A stretch of 64,000 nucleotides of DNA from Desmodus rotundus (lineage: Eukaryota; Chordata; Mammalia; Chiroptera; Phyllostomidae), in the NCBI RefSeq assembly GCF_022682495.2, contig NC_071390.1:166433220-166497219 (forward strand). Direction: 5' to 3'. Position 1 is the stretch's first letter. Every line of letters starts with the position of its first letter. The notes beneath the pieces were generated by a model. It was not told where the DNA came from. It did no database searches and saw only the letters and a program-made list of their open reading frames with translations. A program made the position numbers and the translations under genes. Shown piece by piece: positions 23,601 to 34,422 of the stretch.

Positions 23601-24684
23601 TTTTTCAGAAGCCTTGAAAGCTGAGAACAGTGTAACAATTGCCCAGTACAGCCTCATCAGCAGCAAGGGTCCAGACCCCCCAGGCCAAACATATTAAGAA
23701 ATGACCAAGCTTGATCTGCCAGCTTTTGCCCAAGAGCCATATGCTTGGGCTATAGGAGAAGAGAAGAAAGAGGTGAGGAGGCCAGGAGAAAAAGAATTCC
23801 ATGGGGTCTGGGCATTTCTGTGCCCACTTCCTGGGGGTTGGGGAAGCAGTGTATTCCTGTCACCTTGAGCCAGGGGAGGAAGACTTTTGGATAGCTGCTG
23901 CAGAGATGGGTAAGAATCTGCTGAAGCTTAGGGATCCAGGGACTGCCATCTGACTCTCACAGAGAGAGTCTGAAGGCCAGTGGCTGGGCTGACCACCTTC
24001 TCTCTGACAGCAGAATAAAGGTAGGTGGTAGTGTCTGAGTGGGCTGCACTGTTGGTAACAGTGGACCCCTGGGATATGGCCCCTGAAGGAAGCTGGCCTG
24101 GGGTTGTCTTCAAAGAGAGCTTTGGTGTTCTTACAGTGGGAGAGTTCCTAGTTACAGATGGAGCACCCCCTCCAGTTGGTGTAAGCAGGGAGGGATTTCG
24201 GAGAGGGCGTAAGCGACTGACAGAAACATTGGAACAGGTATTAAGTCAGGTCTCCTGGGAGCAAGTCTCAGAACCTCCCCCAGGGACAGAGCTGCTGCTG
24301 GCCCTCTGCTGCCTCCAGGCCTGAGCTGTTCCTGCCATCACCCATGTCAGCGCATGATGCCACACCCACCTGTCTGCTTTCTCACATGACTAACTCCAGC
24401 ATCTTATGTAGTGTCCCCGGTTAGAAAAATCTTTGTCACATGTCCTAGCACCATGGGAACTGGAAAATGTTGCATTATGGATTCTTCCTTGGGAAGCTGG
24501 GGCTCCTATTGTGGGAGCTGAAAAAATGCAAGAGGGTGTGCAAATGATAGTAGTCCACTTACCTGCATAGAAGGGTTGGCTGCTGGGAGTCACAGCAGAG
24601 GGCGAGTTCTATGCAGCAAGTGGGGGGATAAGCATTGCCTAAGACAGAAGAGCTGGCTGTGACGGTGCTGGCAGGAAGTTTCCT
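20691..24684. other. About 4 kb with no recognised gene or repeat
   Basis: This is the longest stretch in which I recognise no repeat family. It has no CpG cluster, no long frame and no convincing pair of splice sites around an open frame. Frames up to 99 codons exist (for example 22637-22927 and 24025-24324) without recognisable motifs. Confidence 0.4.
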
Positions 24685-24975
24685 AAAGAGACAGCAACAG
24701 CCCTGGCCGATGTAGCCCAGTTAGTTGGAGCATTGTTCAGGAACTGAAAGGTTGCAGGTTCGATTCATGGTCAGGACACATACCTAGGTTGTTTGTTCGA
24801 TCCTCGATCCTTGATCCCTGATCCCTGGTTCAGGTACATACAGGAGGCAACCGATTGATGCTTCTCTTTCACATTGGTGTTTCTTTCTCTCCCTTCTTCT
24901 CTCTCTCTAAAAGCATTGAAAAAAAGAATGTCCTTGGGTGAGGATAAAAAAGTTAAAATAAAGAGACAGCCACAG
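24685..24975 (+). mobile_element. VES-related SINE, variant subfamily
   Basis: The head ccctggccgatgtagcccag begins at 24701 and the B box is ggttcgattcatggt. The middle is longer than in the other VES copies and carries a gatcc-rich segment (cgatcctcgatccttgatcc). The tail ends atgtccttgggtgaggataa. The flanking duplication is aaagagacagcaacag (24685-24700) and aaagagacagccacag (24960-24975). The tail matches the element at 63781, so these two belong to one subfamily. Confidence 0.9.
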
Positions 24976-25269
24976 CTCCAGGAGACCATGAGTTAGCTGT
25001 GGGCATCTGCCACGCCACAGAGCACCAGTGCCCTTTTACAAGTGCTCACTTAAGTAAGTTCTTTCCTCCACCTCCTCCTCAGGTCCCCCTGTACTGGACC
25101 TTGGAGGTTCATAATCAGCAACTAGTGAACAGAGGAGGAGGAGGAGTAAGAGGGAAAGAGAAATTGACCACGTCCCCTTACCTACTCAAGACTGTATTGG
25201 GGAATGGGCAAAGGTTTAACCAGGTGAAAGCTTGTAGTTCCTCCCCATCCCTGGCTTTATTGAGTGTAA

Positions 25270-25725
25270 GAAATTATGTAAGTTTAAGGTGGACACTGTT
25301 TTCTTTGATGCATTTATGAATTGCAGAATGATTAACACTGTATTAATTACCTACCACTTCCATCCTGCCACAGAGTTTCCACTGCTCTTTTGTGGTGAGA
25401 ACATTTAAGATCTATTCTCTTAGCAACATGCAAGTATGTGAGAAAATGTGATTAGCTGTAGTCACTGTGCTGTACATGAAATCCCCATACTTGTTCATCT
25501 CATAATTGGTAGTTTATACACTTTGACCAATATCTCTCCATCTTCCCACCCACAACCCCTGGTGACTGCTCCTCTACTCGCTATATCTCTGAGTTTGGCT
25601 TTTTTCAGATTCCACACTTAAGTGAGATCGTGCAGTATTTACCTTTTCTCTCTCTGACTTATTTCACTTAGCATAATTTCCCTAAGGCCCATCCAAGTGG
25701 TAAAAGCCTATAGCTTTGATTATTT
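25270..25725 (-). mobile_element. L1 3' UTR fragment
   Basis: gtcactgtgctgtacatgaa, cttgttcatctcataattgg, ctttgaccaatatctctcca and tttcacttagcataatttcc are reverse-complement L1 3' UTR text. No ORF2 portion is attached beyond this. Confidence 0.82.
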
Positions 25726-26138
25726 ATTTGTTACATTAGATTGGTCTCTTTAACGGTTGAAAATAATGTGATGACTTTTCAGTATCTAAGAATAATGGGG
25801 AAAGCTCTGGCCCCTGAGGTTTCACCCCAGAGCAGGGAAGGGGGCCAAAGAGAATGCCAGCTGGGCAAGGGGAGAAAGGATAAAATGGATTCTGCCTGCC
25901 CTCTGGCAAGCCTGGTTTATCCAGCCAGCTGGGTGTAAGCATTATTATTATGAAAGTATATTTATTATTGCTTCCATTTTCTTCTATTCAATTTTAGTTT
26001 GTTCATAAAATCAATTGAGAGTTCAGGAGGAAATATGGAAAAAAGATAAAAGGCAAGAGGGACATTCACAGCTTATTATTGCTGGTGTTTTTCATCCCCA
26101 AAGGCTGGTTGTTGAAGGTCAAGAATGAGAGGGATCTG

Positions 26139-26350
26139 CCCTGACCGGTGTGGCTCAGCTGTTTGGGCGCTGTCCCACAAAACAAAAGGTCCCGGGTTTC
26201 ATTCCCAGTCAGGGCACATGCCTGGGTTTTGGGTTACGTCCCCAATCAAGGTGCATGTGAGAGGCAACCGATTGAAGTTTCTCACATCAATGTTTCTCTC
26301 TCTCTCTCTTCTCCTCTCTCTAAAAAAACATAAATAAAATCTTTTAAAAA
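26139..26350 (+). mobile_element. VES SINE, older copy
   Basis: The head ccctgaccggtgtggctcag, the degraded B box ggtttcattcccagtcaggg, gtgagaggcaaccgattgaa and a CT-rich tail with aataaaatctttt are present. The copy is diverged and its target-site duplication is only weakly visible (aagaatgagagg / aagaaggagag). Confidence 0.88.
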
Positions 26351-26429
26351 AGAAGGAGAGAAACCAGCCTGGCAGTGGAGGCAACTTCCTGGACAAGGAG
26401 TGACTTAATAGTGCCCATGCGCTATCCTC

Positions 26430-26560
26430 TTTATAGTAAATGCTATCGTTTCATATGCTCTGAAGAGCCCCCTGAGGTCGGTATAATCCCTCTACCTTAC
26501 GGGCAGGGAAACTGAGCCCTTGGCAGGTTAAGCAGCTCACACAGCATCACAGGCTCTTAG
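26430..26560 (-). repeat. MIR SINE
   Basis: cctgaggtcggtataatccc, cagggaaactgagcccttgg and caggttaagcagctcacaca are reverse-complement MIR core features. Confidence 0.72.
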
Positions 26561-26644
26561 ATATCTTTAATCTTACTCACCGCCCAGCTGCTTTGTGCTG
26601 GGCCACAGTCGTGGGTACTTTAAGAGGGCGCCTCTCCCGCCATA

Positions 26645-26855
26645 ACACTTACTGGCTTTTATTGAGCACTGACGACATTTCAGTCACTGTTCTGTGCACG
26701 TCACAATTTTCTCATTTAATATTCCCTTCAGCTCCACAAGACAGGTGCTATGGTTATTCTCATTTTACAAATGCAGAGAGTCAGGCAAACTTGCCTGAAA
26801 GCCACACAGCTGGAGAGCGGCGGAGTGCGGATTTATAGTCAGGCAGCCCTGCTGC
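26645..26855 (-). repeat. MIR SINE
   Basis: ttattgagcactgacgacat, cagtcactgttctgtgcacg, ttctcatttaatattccctt, attctcattttacaaatgca and gccacacagctggagagcgg outline an almost full-length minus-strand MIR. Confidence 0.82.
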
Positions 26856-27537
26856 ACGCAGACCCTTAGCTATGGTGTTCTACACCCTGGAGCGCACCAA
26901 GGTTGAGTCTAAAGGAAAAAGGACCTGCCCACTGGCTTCCCAGGCTTATGGGAATGAGAGCAGGAATAGTCTTTCTTCTTCTGCCCTCTCGGCCTCTAAC
27001 TGCTCCCTGCTGCTCTCCTCCCATCTCAATGAGAGGGGTTCAAGGTACATTAGCCTTCCGTCTAAACCTGGGTGCCATCTCTCATCACTCCCCCGGGACT
27101 TCGTTCCATATAAACCTCTGCACTATGCCTGCTACCCTGACTTAAGAGCTAGTGACAGAGGACCGTTTAAGAAAAAAGCTGTCTCAACAGGTCATTTTGC
27201 CTGGACAGAGAGCCATTTCAGGAGGCCAGGCCTAATGAGGAAGCATAAAAAGGGTACAGTGTTCAACAGAGGGTATGAATAAGAATTTGCTGACGGGAAG
27301 AGGAGGGTCTGGACTACCTGACAGGGTAAAGCAGAAACCAAGTGGAAGAAAGAACCAAAAAGAATTCTTTGAAGGTCAAACTGGTCAAGAAATTTTAAGA
27401 AAGGGACTCTCTCCAACTCTGTGGTAGTCTGTAGTGAGCTGTGGTGTAACAACTCAACCCTTGACTGAAGCCGGCTATGCACCATCTTCAAGTGGTGGCA
27501 CTTCAAAAACTATAATATCCTCTACCTGAAATTAAAT
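26856..27537. other. No supported gene
   Basis: A 136-aa plus-strand frame (26872-27282) begins right after a MIR. It is Ser/Leu-rich without a recognisable domain and is overlapped by a second open frame of 80 codons, so I do not call it. Confidence 0.35.
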
Positions 27538-28943
27538 CCCCACACTTCTAAAAAAACAAAAACAAACAAAGAAACAAAAAACTACCTCTGGACTTCCAGA
27601 AAGATCAGTATGCTACAGTTGGTTTGAGTCCCAATTCCCCTCTTACACCCTTAGTCAAGTGGCCTGGCCTCCCTGTACAGTGTGGGTACTGATTCTTAGC
27701 TCTGAGAGCTCTGTACATGCAGAGGAGATAGTCATCGCGGATTGAGCAACTGTTGCTTGAACACCTCTTGAGGAGAAGGCACAAGGGGTAAGTTCTGCAG
27801 GACACAAAGATGAATTAGATAAAGGTGATGCTCTTAAGAAGTCTAGACTATAGAATGGGAGATTGAAATCAGCAACTATGATTCAAGGCAGAAAATGAGC
27901 AAACTCCTTCAGCCAGACCCCAGAGAAATGTCACGTCCTGTAGGGGGGCTTCCTCAGCACCACATTGCAGGGGGCCCTCGTGGCCCCCGGCCACCAAACC
28001 ACGTTCTGGTTCCTCACAGCAGTCTGTTGTACAACAGCGCCATGGCTGCTGAAGGCCTCACTCACCAGATTTGGGTCGGGCTCTTTCTTGAACATGGGAG
28101 CCTCATGAGAACACAGGCTCCCTCTGTCCCACACATCACCAGAAAATAATGCCCTGAAGTACCTGTGGAGGAGTGAATGAGAGACTCAAAATGAGCACTT
28201 AAAAGAATGCACAAGTGAGAGATCATTTCTATGTGTAAAAGCACTGGGTAAAACACTAAGGATTTTCCCAACAGGAAAATTCTGGCCTGTGAGATTTGTG
28301 TCATTTCTGGCGAAGTCTAATGGGCACGTTCTCCTCCAGGACTGAGCCTGGGGACTAGGCTTGGGGAGGACATGCCTCTGAATAAGGCTGGAGGAGAGAG
28401 AGGAGCCCCTCTCCAACCAGCCCCTGGAAGAAACAACCCCTGGTTCTTGCCCTGGGTAGAGAAGGACTGATTTCTGGCATCTTCCTGGAGAACAAAAAAA
28501 GGAAATCAATTCTGTCAGATGAAGCCATTTTTTCACATTGTTCTTAGTGAGTTATTTAACACAATTTGATTTCACACGTCAGTGCCATGTGTGAAGAAAT
28601 CTATGAACTTATATCAGAGAGCCTTTAGCCTTTAGGGTACACTTTAAAACTATAATGTAAAGCCCTGGCTGGTGTGGCTTCGTGGATTGAGTGTGGGCCA
28701 GTGAACCACAGGATCGCCAGTTCGATTCCCAGTCAGGGCACAAGCCTGGGTTGTGGGGCAGGTCCCCAGTTGGGGATGCACAAGAGGCAACCACTCATTA
28801 ATGTTTCTCTTCCTCTCTTTCTCCCTCCTTTACTGTCTCTCTAGAAATAAGTAAATAAATAAATAAAATCTTTTTAAAAATAAGAAAGAAAGTAATGCAT
28901 AAGGTACTAATAGAATAACTAACTACCATTCAAAATAGAAAAA
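27538..28943 (+). repeat. Large inverted repeat, left arm
   Basis: This arm is the reverse complement of 33253-34422 over about 1.17 kb, excluding a SINE inserted at 28653-28904. By eye, about 120 bp at 27601-27720 show six differences, about 600 bp at 27721-28340 show only three substitutions and one single-base indel (a G run near 27943), and 28341-28620 show about ten. The outer edges are more diverged. The same 80-codon frame is open in both arms (28062-28304 minus, 33645-33887 plus), as expected for a recent copy. The arm includes degraded MIR-like text, so it is an inverted segmental duplication of ordinary DNA and not a single transposon. Confidence 0.95.
28653..28904 (+). mobile_element. 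VES SINE inserted into the left arm
   Basis: The element runs from 28663 (ccctggctggtgtggcttcg) through the B box gttcgattcccagtcagggc to an A-rich tail near 28892. The flanking copies are taatgtaaag (28653-28662) and taatgcataagg (28893-28904). The other arm reads actaatgcataaagtac without interruption near 33285-33300, which is the empty site. The SINE therefore arrived after the duplication, or was removed from one arm only by an event that restored the precise empty site, which is less likely. Confidence 0.95.
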
Positions 28944-29892
28944 GGGAAGGTTGTATTGATAGGAACAACTCTCAAAGCTCCAGAATGGGGACACCAGAGT
29001 AGCTACTCAGTCTTCCATAATCAGGAAGCTGCTCACCAGATGTGGCAGCTGTTGTGAAGCTGTTTGGCTCCAGCACCACCCACCACTGCCACAACCAGGA
29101 AGCCAGTACAATTAGGGCACACTGTCAGGTCACCCACACCATCAAGAATATGCCCTGCTCAGTGAGTCCCTGAAGCCCTCAGCTCTGGAATCCATACTTG
29201 CCAAAGGGATGGCTTGCACCCTGCCACTAGACTCATGGAAAGCTAGCAGCTGGTTACTAGGACCATACTATTTCTGCCATGGTGGGGTTTGCCTGCAGAA
29301 GTAGCAGAAGCAGAAGTGTAGCATCCATCCCACCTCTAGCTCAGAACTTGCACTAGTGATTCCAGTTAGTGGGTTTCAAATGATATCCAGAACTCCAGCT
29401 GCAAAGCAGGCTGGGAAGTACTGGTGAGCTTCCTGACCCCTTCTGTACAAGCAGGCACACTAGAAAGGAGTTGGAAGGGATCTTGTGTTTTGATCAGTTG
29501 TGTTTACCACAGAGGGTTAACCTGGCTTTTCAATGGCTCTTTGGAACCTCTTTCTCCAAAGAGATTTATTACCCACCCCTTCGGAATGAGAGAGGATAGT
29601 CTTCTTTGGCTCAGAGAAGGATGACTCATTATCAGGCTATTATTTATCATAGACTGCGTATTAGCCTCTTCCAACTTATTGATTCACAGTCATTTAGTAA
29701 TGGTTAAGGCACGGCATAGGTTTGTTTGGTGTGAGGTTCACCAGGTAGGCCTCTTTTCTGGAGAAGTACTCAAAGCAGGAAGAGAAAACCCTTCAGATTA
29801 TTTTGCCCTAGGAAAAGAAAAGAAGCAGCCAGTCAAGTAGTAGATACTTTGTTTTCAGTGCTGTGTTTTAATGATTTCCATCTCTCTTGCAG

Positions 29893-30175
29893 CTTGCAAC
29901 AGCACGTACTATCTTTGCAATCTTTGAGTGTTCTCCAGTTATGTCCAGCTGGTTCCAGCCGCTGGTAGACTCTTCCCAAGATAATCTGGTCCTACTGGAA
30001 ACAGGAAATGCTGGAAACCTCGCTTGAAAATCGGGTCCATTTCTGGCCTAGTTTCGCCAGAGTTTTGGTAAGCATCCAAGCTTTTTCTTGTTTATTCAAA
30101 TTGAGCTTCTCAATCTCTTGAGATTTACTCTTTGCAACTGGTAAGCCAACAGACTGCAGGGGGAAAAAAATCACA
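29893..30175. other. Candidate exon segment with splice-like signals on both strands
   Basis: On the plus strand ttccatctctcttgcag precedes 29893, and gtaagc begins at 30068, giving a 175-nt acceptor-to-donor interval that has no frame open throughout. On the minus strand gatttttttccccctgcag precedes an exon start at 30153. A frame then runs to a stop at 29992-29994 and includes KSQEIEKLNLNKQEKAWMLT, a charged, helix-like stretch with plausible amino-acid composition. Beyond that stop the same frame stays open for about 60 more codons. I do not recognise the protein. Splice-like motifs arise by chance often, so this is a weak candidate exon or exon relic. Confidence 0.25.
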
Positions 30176-31149
30176 CATTATGGCCAATCCTTGCAAAAAT
30201 GTCTGTCTTTTCTCTCTTCCAGGTTTACTAATTTGCACACGTTCCAAAGCAAAGGGTGACTGATTGAAACTGGAAAGATAATTTTTAACAATTGAATAAT
30301 CCAACAGTGAAAATTATTTCAATCATTGCAATAACAAATTAAATCTTACTTGAGATTATGGAGGAATATGTACATTATTTAAAGTTATATGGATTTCACC
30401 TCAAAAAGATAGCTTGACTCATATTGATAGTTCGGGATCAGATCGTAGAATCATAGAACTCGTATTTGGAAAGGAACTTCCAGGCACCCACATTCCTGAT
30501 AGATTATCTTCGGTTATATTGGGTCAGTGGGTGTTACTATAAGTATGATTTAGTTTTTCATCCAGTATTAGAAAATCCTTGGCAAAAAACAAGAATATAT
30601 TTATTTAGAAGAAGGCAATAACTTGTATTAGGGGAAAAATGATATTAAAATGTCCCTTTATGAGGTGTTGGTGTTGATTCAGATTGTGGAGTTATTTACA
30701 TAAACTTGGGCAAATTATTTAACTTTTCTAAGCTTACTTCCTCACACATTCATAGTTTAACTTTTTCTATTTTCACCAATCTGTTGGTTAACAGAGCTCA
30801 ACTAGCGGTAATAAAGCATATTTTACTCATTCTTATTCCATCTCGGCATTGGAATACTCAAATATTACTGAGAGTCTTGGGAGGGGGGGCTTGCATTAAC
30901 TCTAAGATGAATCTACTTAGCTATCATATTGACTACCAGGTGGAGTGCACCGTTCTTTTCAGGTGTCCCCCTCTGATGGACATCATCATATCTGTTGGCA
31001 ATCCCTGGGCAGTAATATGTCCTGTGGGTACCACCTCCCTAATGCCACCTTTATCATGGCATAGTCACCAATACACTGCGTGCCCCGAGGTGCCAAAGCT
31101 ATGAAGTACTTTGTAGTCCAGGGGGGATGAAGTTGCCTCACTTCATGTA

Positions 31150-31640
31150 TTACGTAGGATGTTTTGGTTGCAGATTAGTAGAAAATTCGCCCCAATCTGG
31201 ATCAATCAAGTGGACTTTATTGCCTGTGAGACAATAAAGTAGAAGTCCAAAGGTACGAAGACATATGTACCAGTGAGGATTAGGTTAAACTGAGAGAAAC
31301 AAAGACCCAAACTAAAAGTAGTTTAAATGAGCTTCGTTTCTCTCACATACGTGCAAGGCCAGAGATAGGCAGCCCAGAGCTCCTATCTCAGCTGTGCTAG
31401 ATGAGAAGTGGACAAAGTCTCGCCTTCTTTCCGACTCTCCTGCTCACTGCTCTGTCATTTCCTAGTGGATCAGTGCTGTGCTCAGTAGTCTCAGGTGTGG
31501 CTAGGGCTCTAGCCGTGTTCCCGTCCCTACAACAGGAAGGAAGAAAGGAAGAAGATGTCACAAACTGTCTTCTAGGGAAGGTTCCTAAAAGCTGCCACAT
31601 GACATTTCTGTGTCTATGCCATCAGCCCAAGTTTAGTCAC
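31150..31640. repeat. Ancient interspersed repeat, family uncertain
   Basis: Phrases such as tttggttgcagattagtaga, ttgcctgtgagacaataaag and ctcagctgtgctagatgaga are reminiscent of an old mammalian interspersed repeat. I could not fix family or ends. Confidence 0.3.
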
Positions 31641-32021
31641 ATGGACACGCCGGATTGAAAAGAGAAATCTTCATCCTGGATGGCCACATGCCCAGCTATA
31701 AGAGGGTCTGTAACACACAGAAGACGGAGAGAATAAATTCAGGAGGGATCGTTTCTGCCAGAGCACTTTTCAGGTTCCTGAACTCAAAGGGCTTCAACTC
31801 TGTTTTCTTATGAATCTCTTGGCTTTGTTCTACTCTGTGTTTTGGCTTCATTTGAATTTGCTAGCAAAACAACAGAAGCCATTCCAGAACATGCCCGGAG
31901 CGACAATGTCCAGAGAGAGGAGGTTGCTTCTGGACATTCTCCTAAAAGAAAGTGAGAGAATTTTCCCACCAGACCCTGGCAAAGCTGGAGTGCACCCCCA
32001 CTAACTGTTGAAACTGTCGGT

Positions 32022-32033
32022 GGGGGGGGGGGG
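32022..32033 (+). repeat. G12 homopolymer
   Basis: Twelve consecutive guanines follow gtcggt. This is a simple homopolymer, likely length-variable. Confidence 0.9.
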
Positions 32034-32349
32034 CGATGACACAACACCACACAAGCCCACCATCAGAGTGGCTGTGTGGCCCGTGTCCCCAGAAAGAGCT
32101 TCCTCTTTAAGGAGGAAGAGTGAAGACCTGGACAGAGTTGGGATTATGTTAGGAAAGAAGAACAGAAGAGAGAGGTTCCAGGCAGAAGCCTTTCTAGTCT
32201 GGGCCACCGAGGGCTGGCCCTAAAGCTTGCTGCTTATGGCCCATGGGCAAACACTGTTTTCAGGGAAATGGCTCTGTTTTGTTTTGGGTTTTTTTTGTTT
32301 TGATATTCATTTATCTGCTTAGGAAGCAGACATGATGTTCTTCTTTCAT

Positions 32350-32475
32350 GCAAATGGACGTCCACTGGGCACAGTGTGGGAGACAAAGTCAAATCCATAC
32401 GGGAACCTACACTATATGTAAAATGGGAATAGTTGCCACTCACCCCAAAAGGTTATTACCAACATTAAATATGGC
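32350..32475 (+). repeat. Possible MIR relic
   Basis: The core-like stretch acactatatgtaaaatggga and atagttgccactcaccccaa followed by aggttattacc resembles a degraded MIR. Confidence 0.4.
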
Positions 32476-33252
32476 CTCTGAGCGTAAGTCTCACTTCTTC
32501 ACACCACCAAATCCCCAGAGAACTGTGCAACACACTTGCTGGTAAATACTACATAGTTGCTAGCTGTTTTTGGCACCCCATTAAATAAGACAGCACAAGT
32601 AGAGTTACTTAGTGACAGTAGGAATTTTATAAATGTGAGGTCTCTCTCTGGAGAGACTCTTAACGTTGTTGGTCACTTTTACTGCAGAGAAATTTCAACA
32701 ACTGAGAACTATTCACTGAGTCCCTGGTTCATATCAAGCACCAAGAATGAATTCACTTGTAAACCGCTCCCCACTCTTATCCCATGCTGAAACACAAACG
32801 CGATAATTTCCTTATGTGTTTCCCTCTGGAAGAACCGTGAGAGGAAGAGTCATCCCTTTAGTGCCATTCGGTGGAGAAAAGTTTTGTGAAGGTTACAAAC
32901 GAAAATAGTTGAGTTTGGTGTGGTAAGCATCTAGCAGTATGCAAATCGAGAAGCACTGTATAAATGGTTTGACACTTGCAATACTTATTGAATAAACATT
33001 ATTTTAATGAAGGAGGCAATTGTTAGTAATTGTAATTTAACTATAATGAGATTATAAAAACTTGCATTTTACTATTGATCTTACAATGACTATAAGGAAA
33101 AAATGGTGGGAAATATAGGTCATTTTCTTTTTTATTAGACACTTAATTATAGACTTTTCAGACAAGACATGGATATTTCCTGGGTTGTTCAAACTTTGTC
33201 TAATCAAATTACCTTAGAGGGTCTGCAGTATTCTAGGTTTGGTTTTGTTTTG

Positions 33253-34422
33253 TTCTCTATTTTGAATGGTAGTTATTTTACTGGTACTTTATGCATTAGT
33301 TTTAAAGTGTACCCTAAAGGCTAAAGGCTCTCTGATATAAGTTCATAGATTTCTTCACACATGGCACTGACGTGTGAAATCAAATTGTGTTAAATAACCC
33401 ACTAAGAACAATGTGAAAAAACGGCTTCATCTGACAGAATTGATTTCCTTTTTTTGTTCTCCGGGAAGATGCCAGAAATCAGTCCTTCTCTACCCAGGGT
33501 GAGAATCAGGGGTTGTTTCCTCCAGGGGCTGGTTGGAGAGGGGCTCTTCTCTCTCCTCCAGCCTTATCCAGGGGCATGTCCTCCCCAAGCCTAGTCCCCA
33601 GGCTCAGTCCTGGAGGAGAACATGCCCATTAGACTTCGCCAGAAATGACACAAATCTCACAGGCCAGAATTTTCCTGTTGGGAAAATCCTTAGTGTTTTA
33701 CCCAGTGCTTTTACACATAGAAATGATCTCTCACTTGTGCATTCTTTTAAGTGCTCATTTTGAGTCTCTCATTCACTCCTCCACAGGTACTTCAGGGCAT
33801 TATTTTCTGGTGATGTGTGGGACAGAGGGAGCCTGTGTTCTCATGAGGCTCCCATGTTCAAGAAAGAGCCCGACCCAAATCTGGTGAGTGAGGCCTTCAG
33901 CAGCCATGGCGCTGTTGTACAACAGACTGCTGTGAGGAACCAGAACGTGGTTTGGTGGCCGGGGGCCACGAGGGCCCCCTGCAATGTGGTGCTGAGGAAG
34001 CCCCCTACAGGACGTGACATTTCTCTGGGGTCTGGCTGAAGGAGTTTGCTCATTTTCTGCCTTGAATCATAGTTGCTGATTTCAATCTCCCATTCTATAG
34101 TCTAGACTTCTTAAGAGCATCACCTTTATCGAATTCATCTTTGTGTCCTGCAGAACTTACCCCTTGTGCCTTCTCCTCAAGAGGTGTTCAAGCAACAGTT
34201 GCTCAATCCGCAATGACTATCTCCTCTGCATGTACAGAGCTCTCAGAGCTAAGAATCAGTACCCACACTGTACAGGGAGGTCAGGCTGCTTGACTAGGGG
34301 TGTAAGAGGGGTATTGGGACTCAAACCAACTTTAGCATACTGATCTTTCTGGAAGTCCAGAGGTAGGTTGTTTCTTTTTTGGGGTATTTTGTGTTGTTTA
34401 GTTTTTTTTTAGAAGTGTGGGA
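33253..34422 (-). repeat. Large inverted repeat, right arm (empty SINE site)
   Basis: This is the reverse complement of the left arm at 27538-28943 and lacks the VES insertion. At the outer end the match stays clear to ttttagaagtgtggg near 34421 and then fades. Short stretches just beyond (ttcaaaaggtataaaatcc on the reverse strand, compared with ttcaaaaactataatatcc near 27510) may be weaker continuing homology. Inside the arm, ctctcattcactcctccacag followed by a 97-nt interval open in one frame (33787-33883) and then gtgagt looks exon-like. No known protein is recognised and the same text exists in the left arm. Confidence 0.95.

Larger units (their letters stand above)
28944..33252. other. 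Spacer between the inverted repeat arms
   Basis: The spacer is about 4.3 kb. I recognise no intact gene. It contains the splice-like segment at 29893-30175, an interspersed-repeat relic near 31150-31640 and a G12 run at 32022-32033. Most of it looks like unique sequence. Confidence 0.5.

Noticed and set aside
26872..27282. 136-aa plus-strand frame beginning at an ATG
   Set aside because: Begins immediately after a MIR, has low-complexity Ser/Leu content and an overlapping 80-codon frame. No family recognised.
28062..28304. 80-aa frame conserved identically in both inverted-repeat arms
   Set aside because: Identity is explained by the recent copy or conversion of the DNA. Frame conservation in itself is no evidence of coding because other frames are equally conserved.
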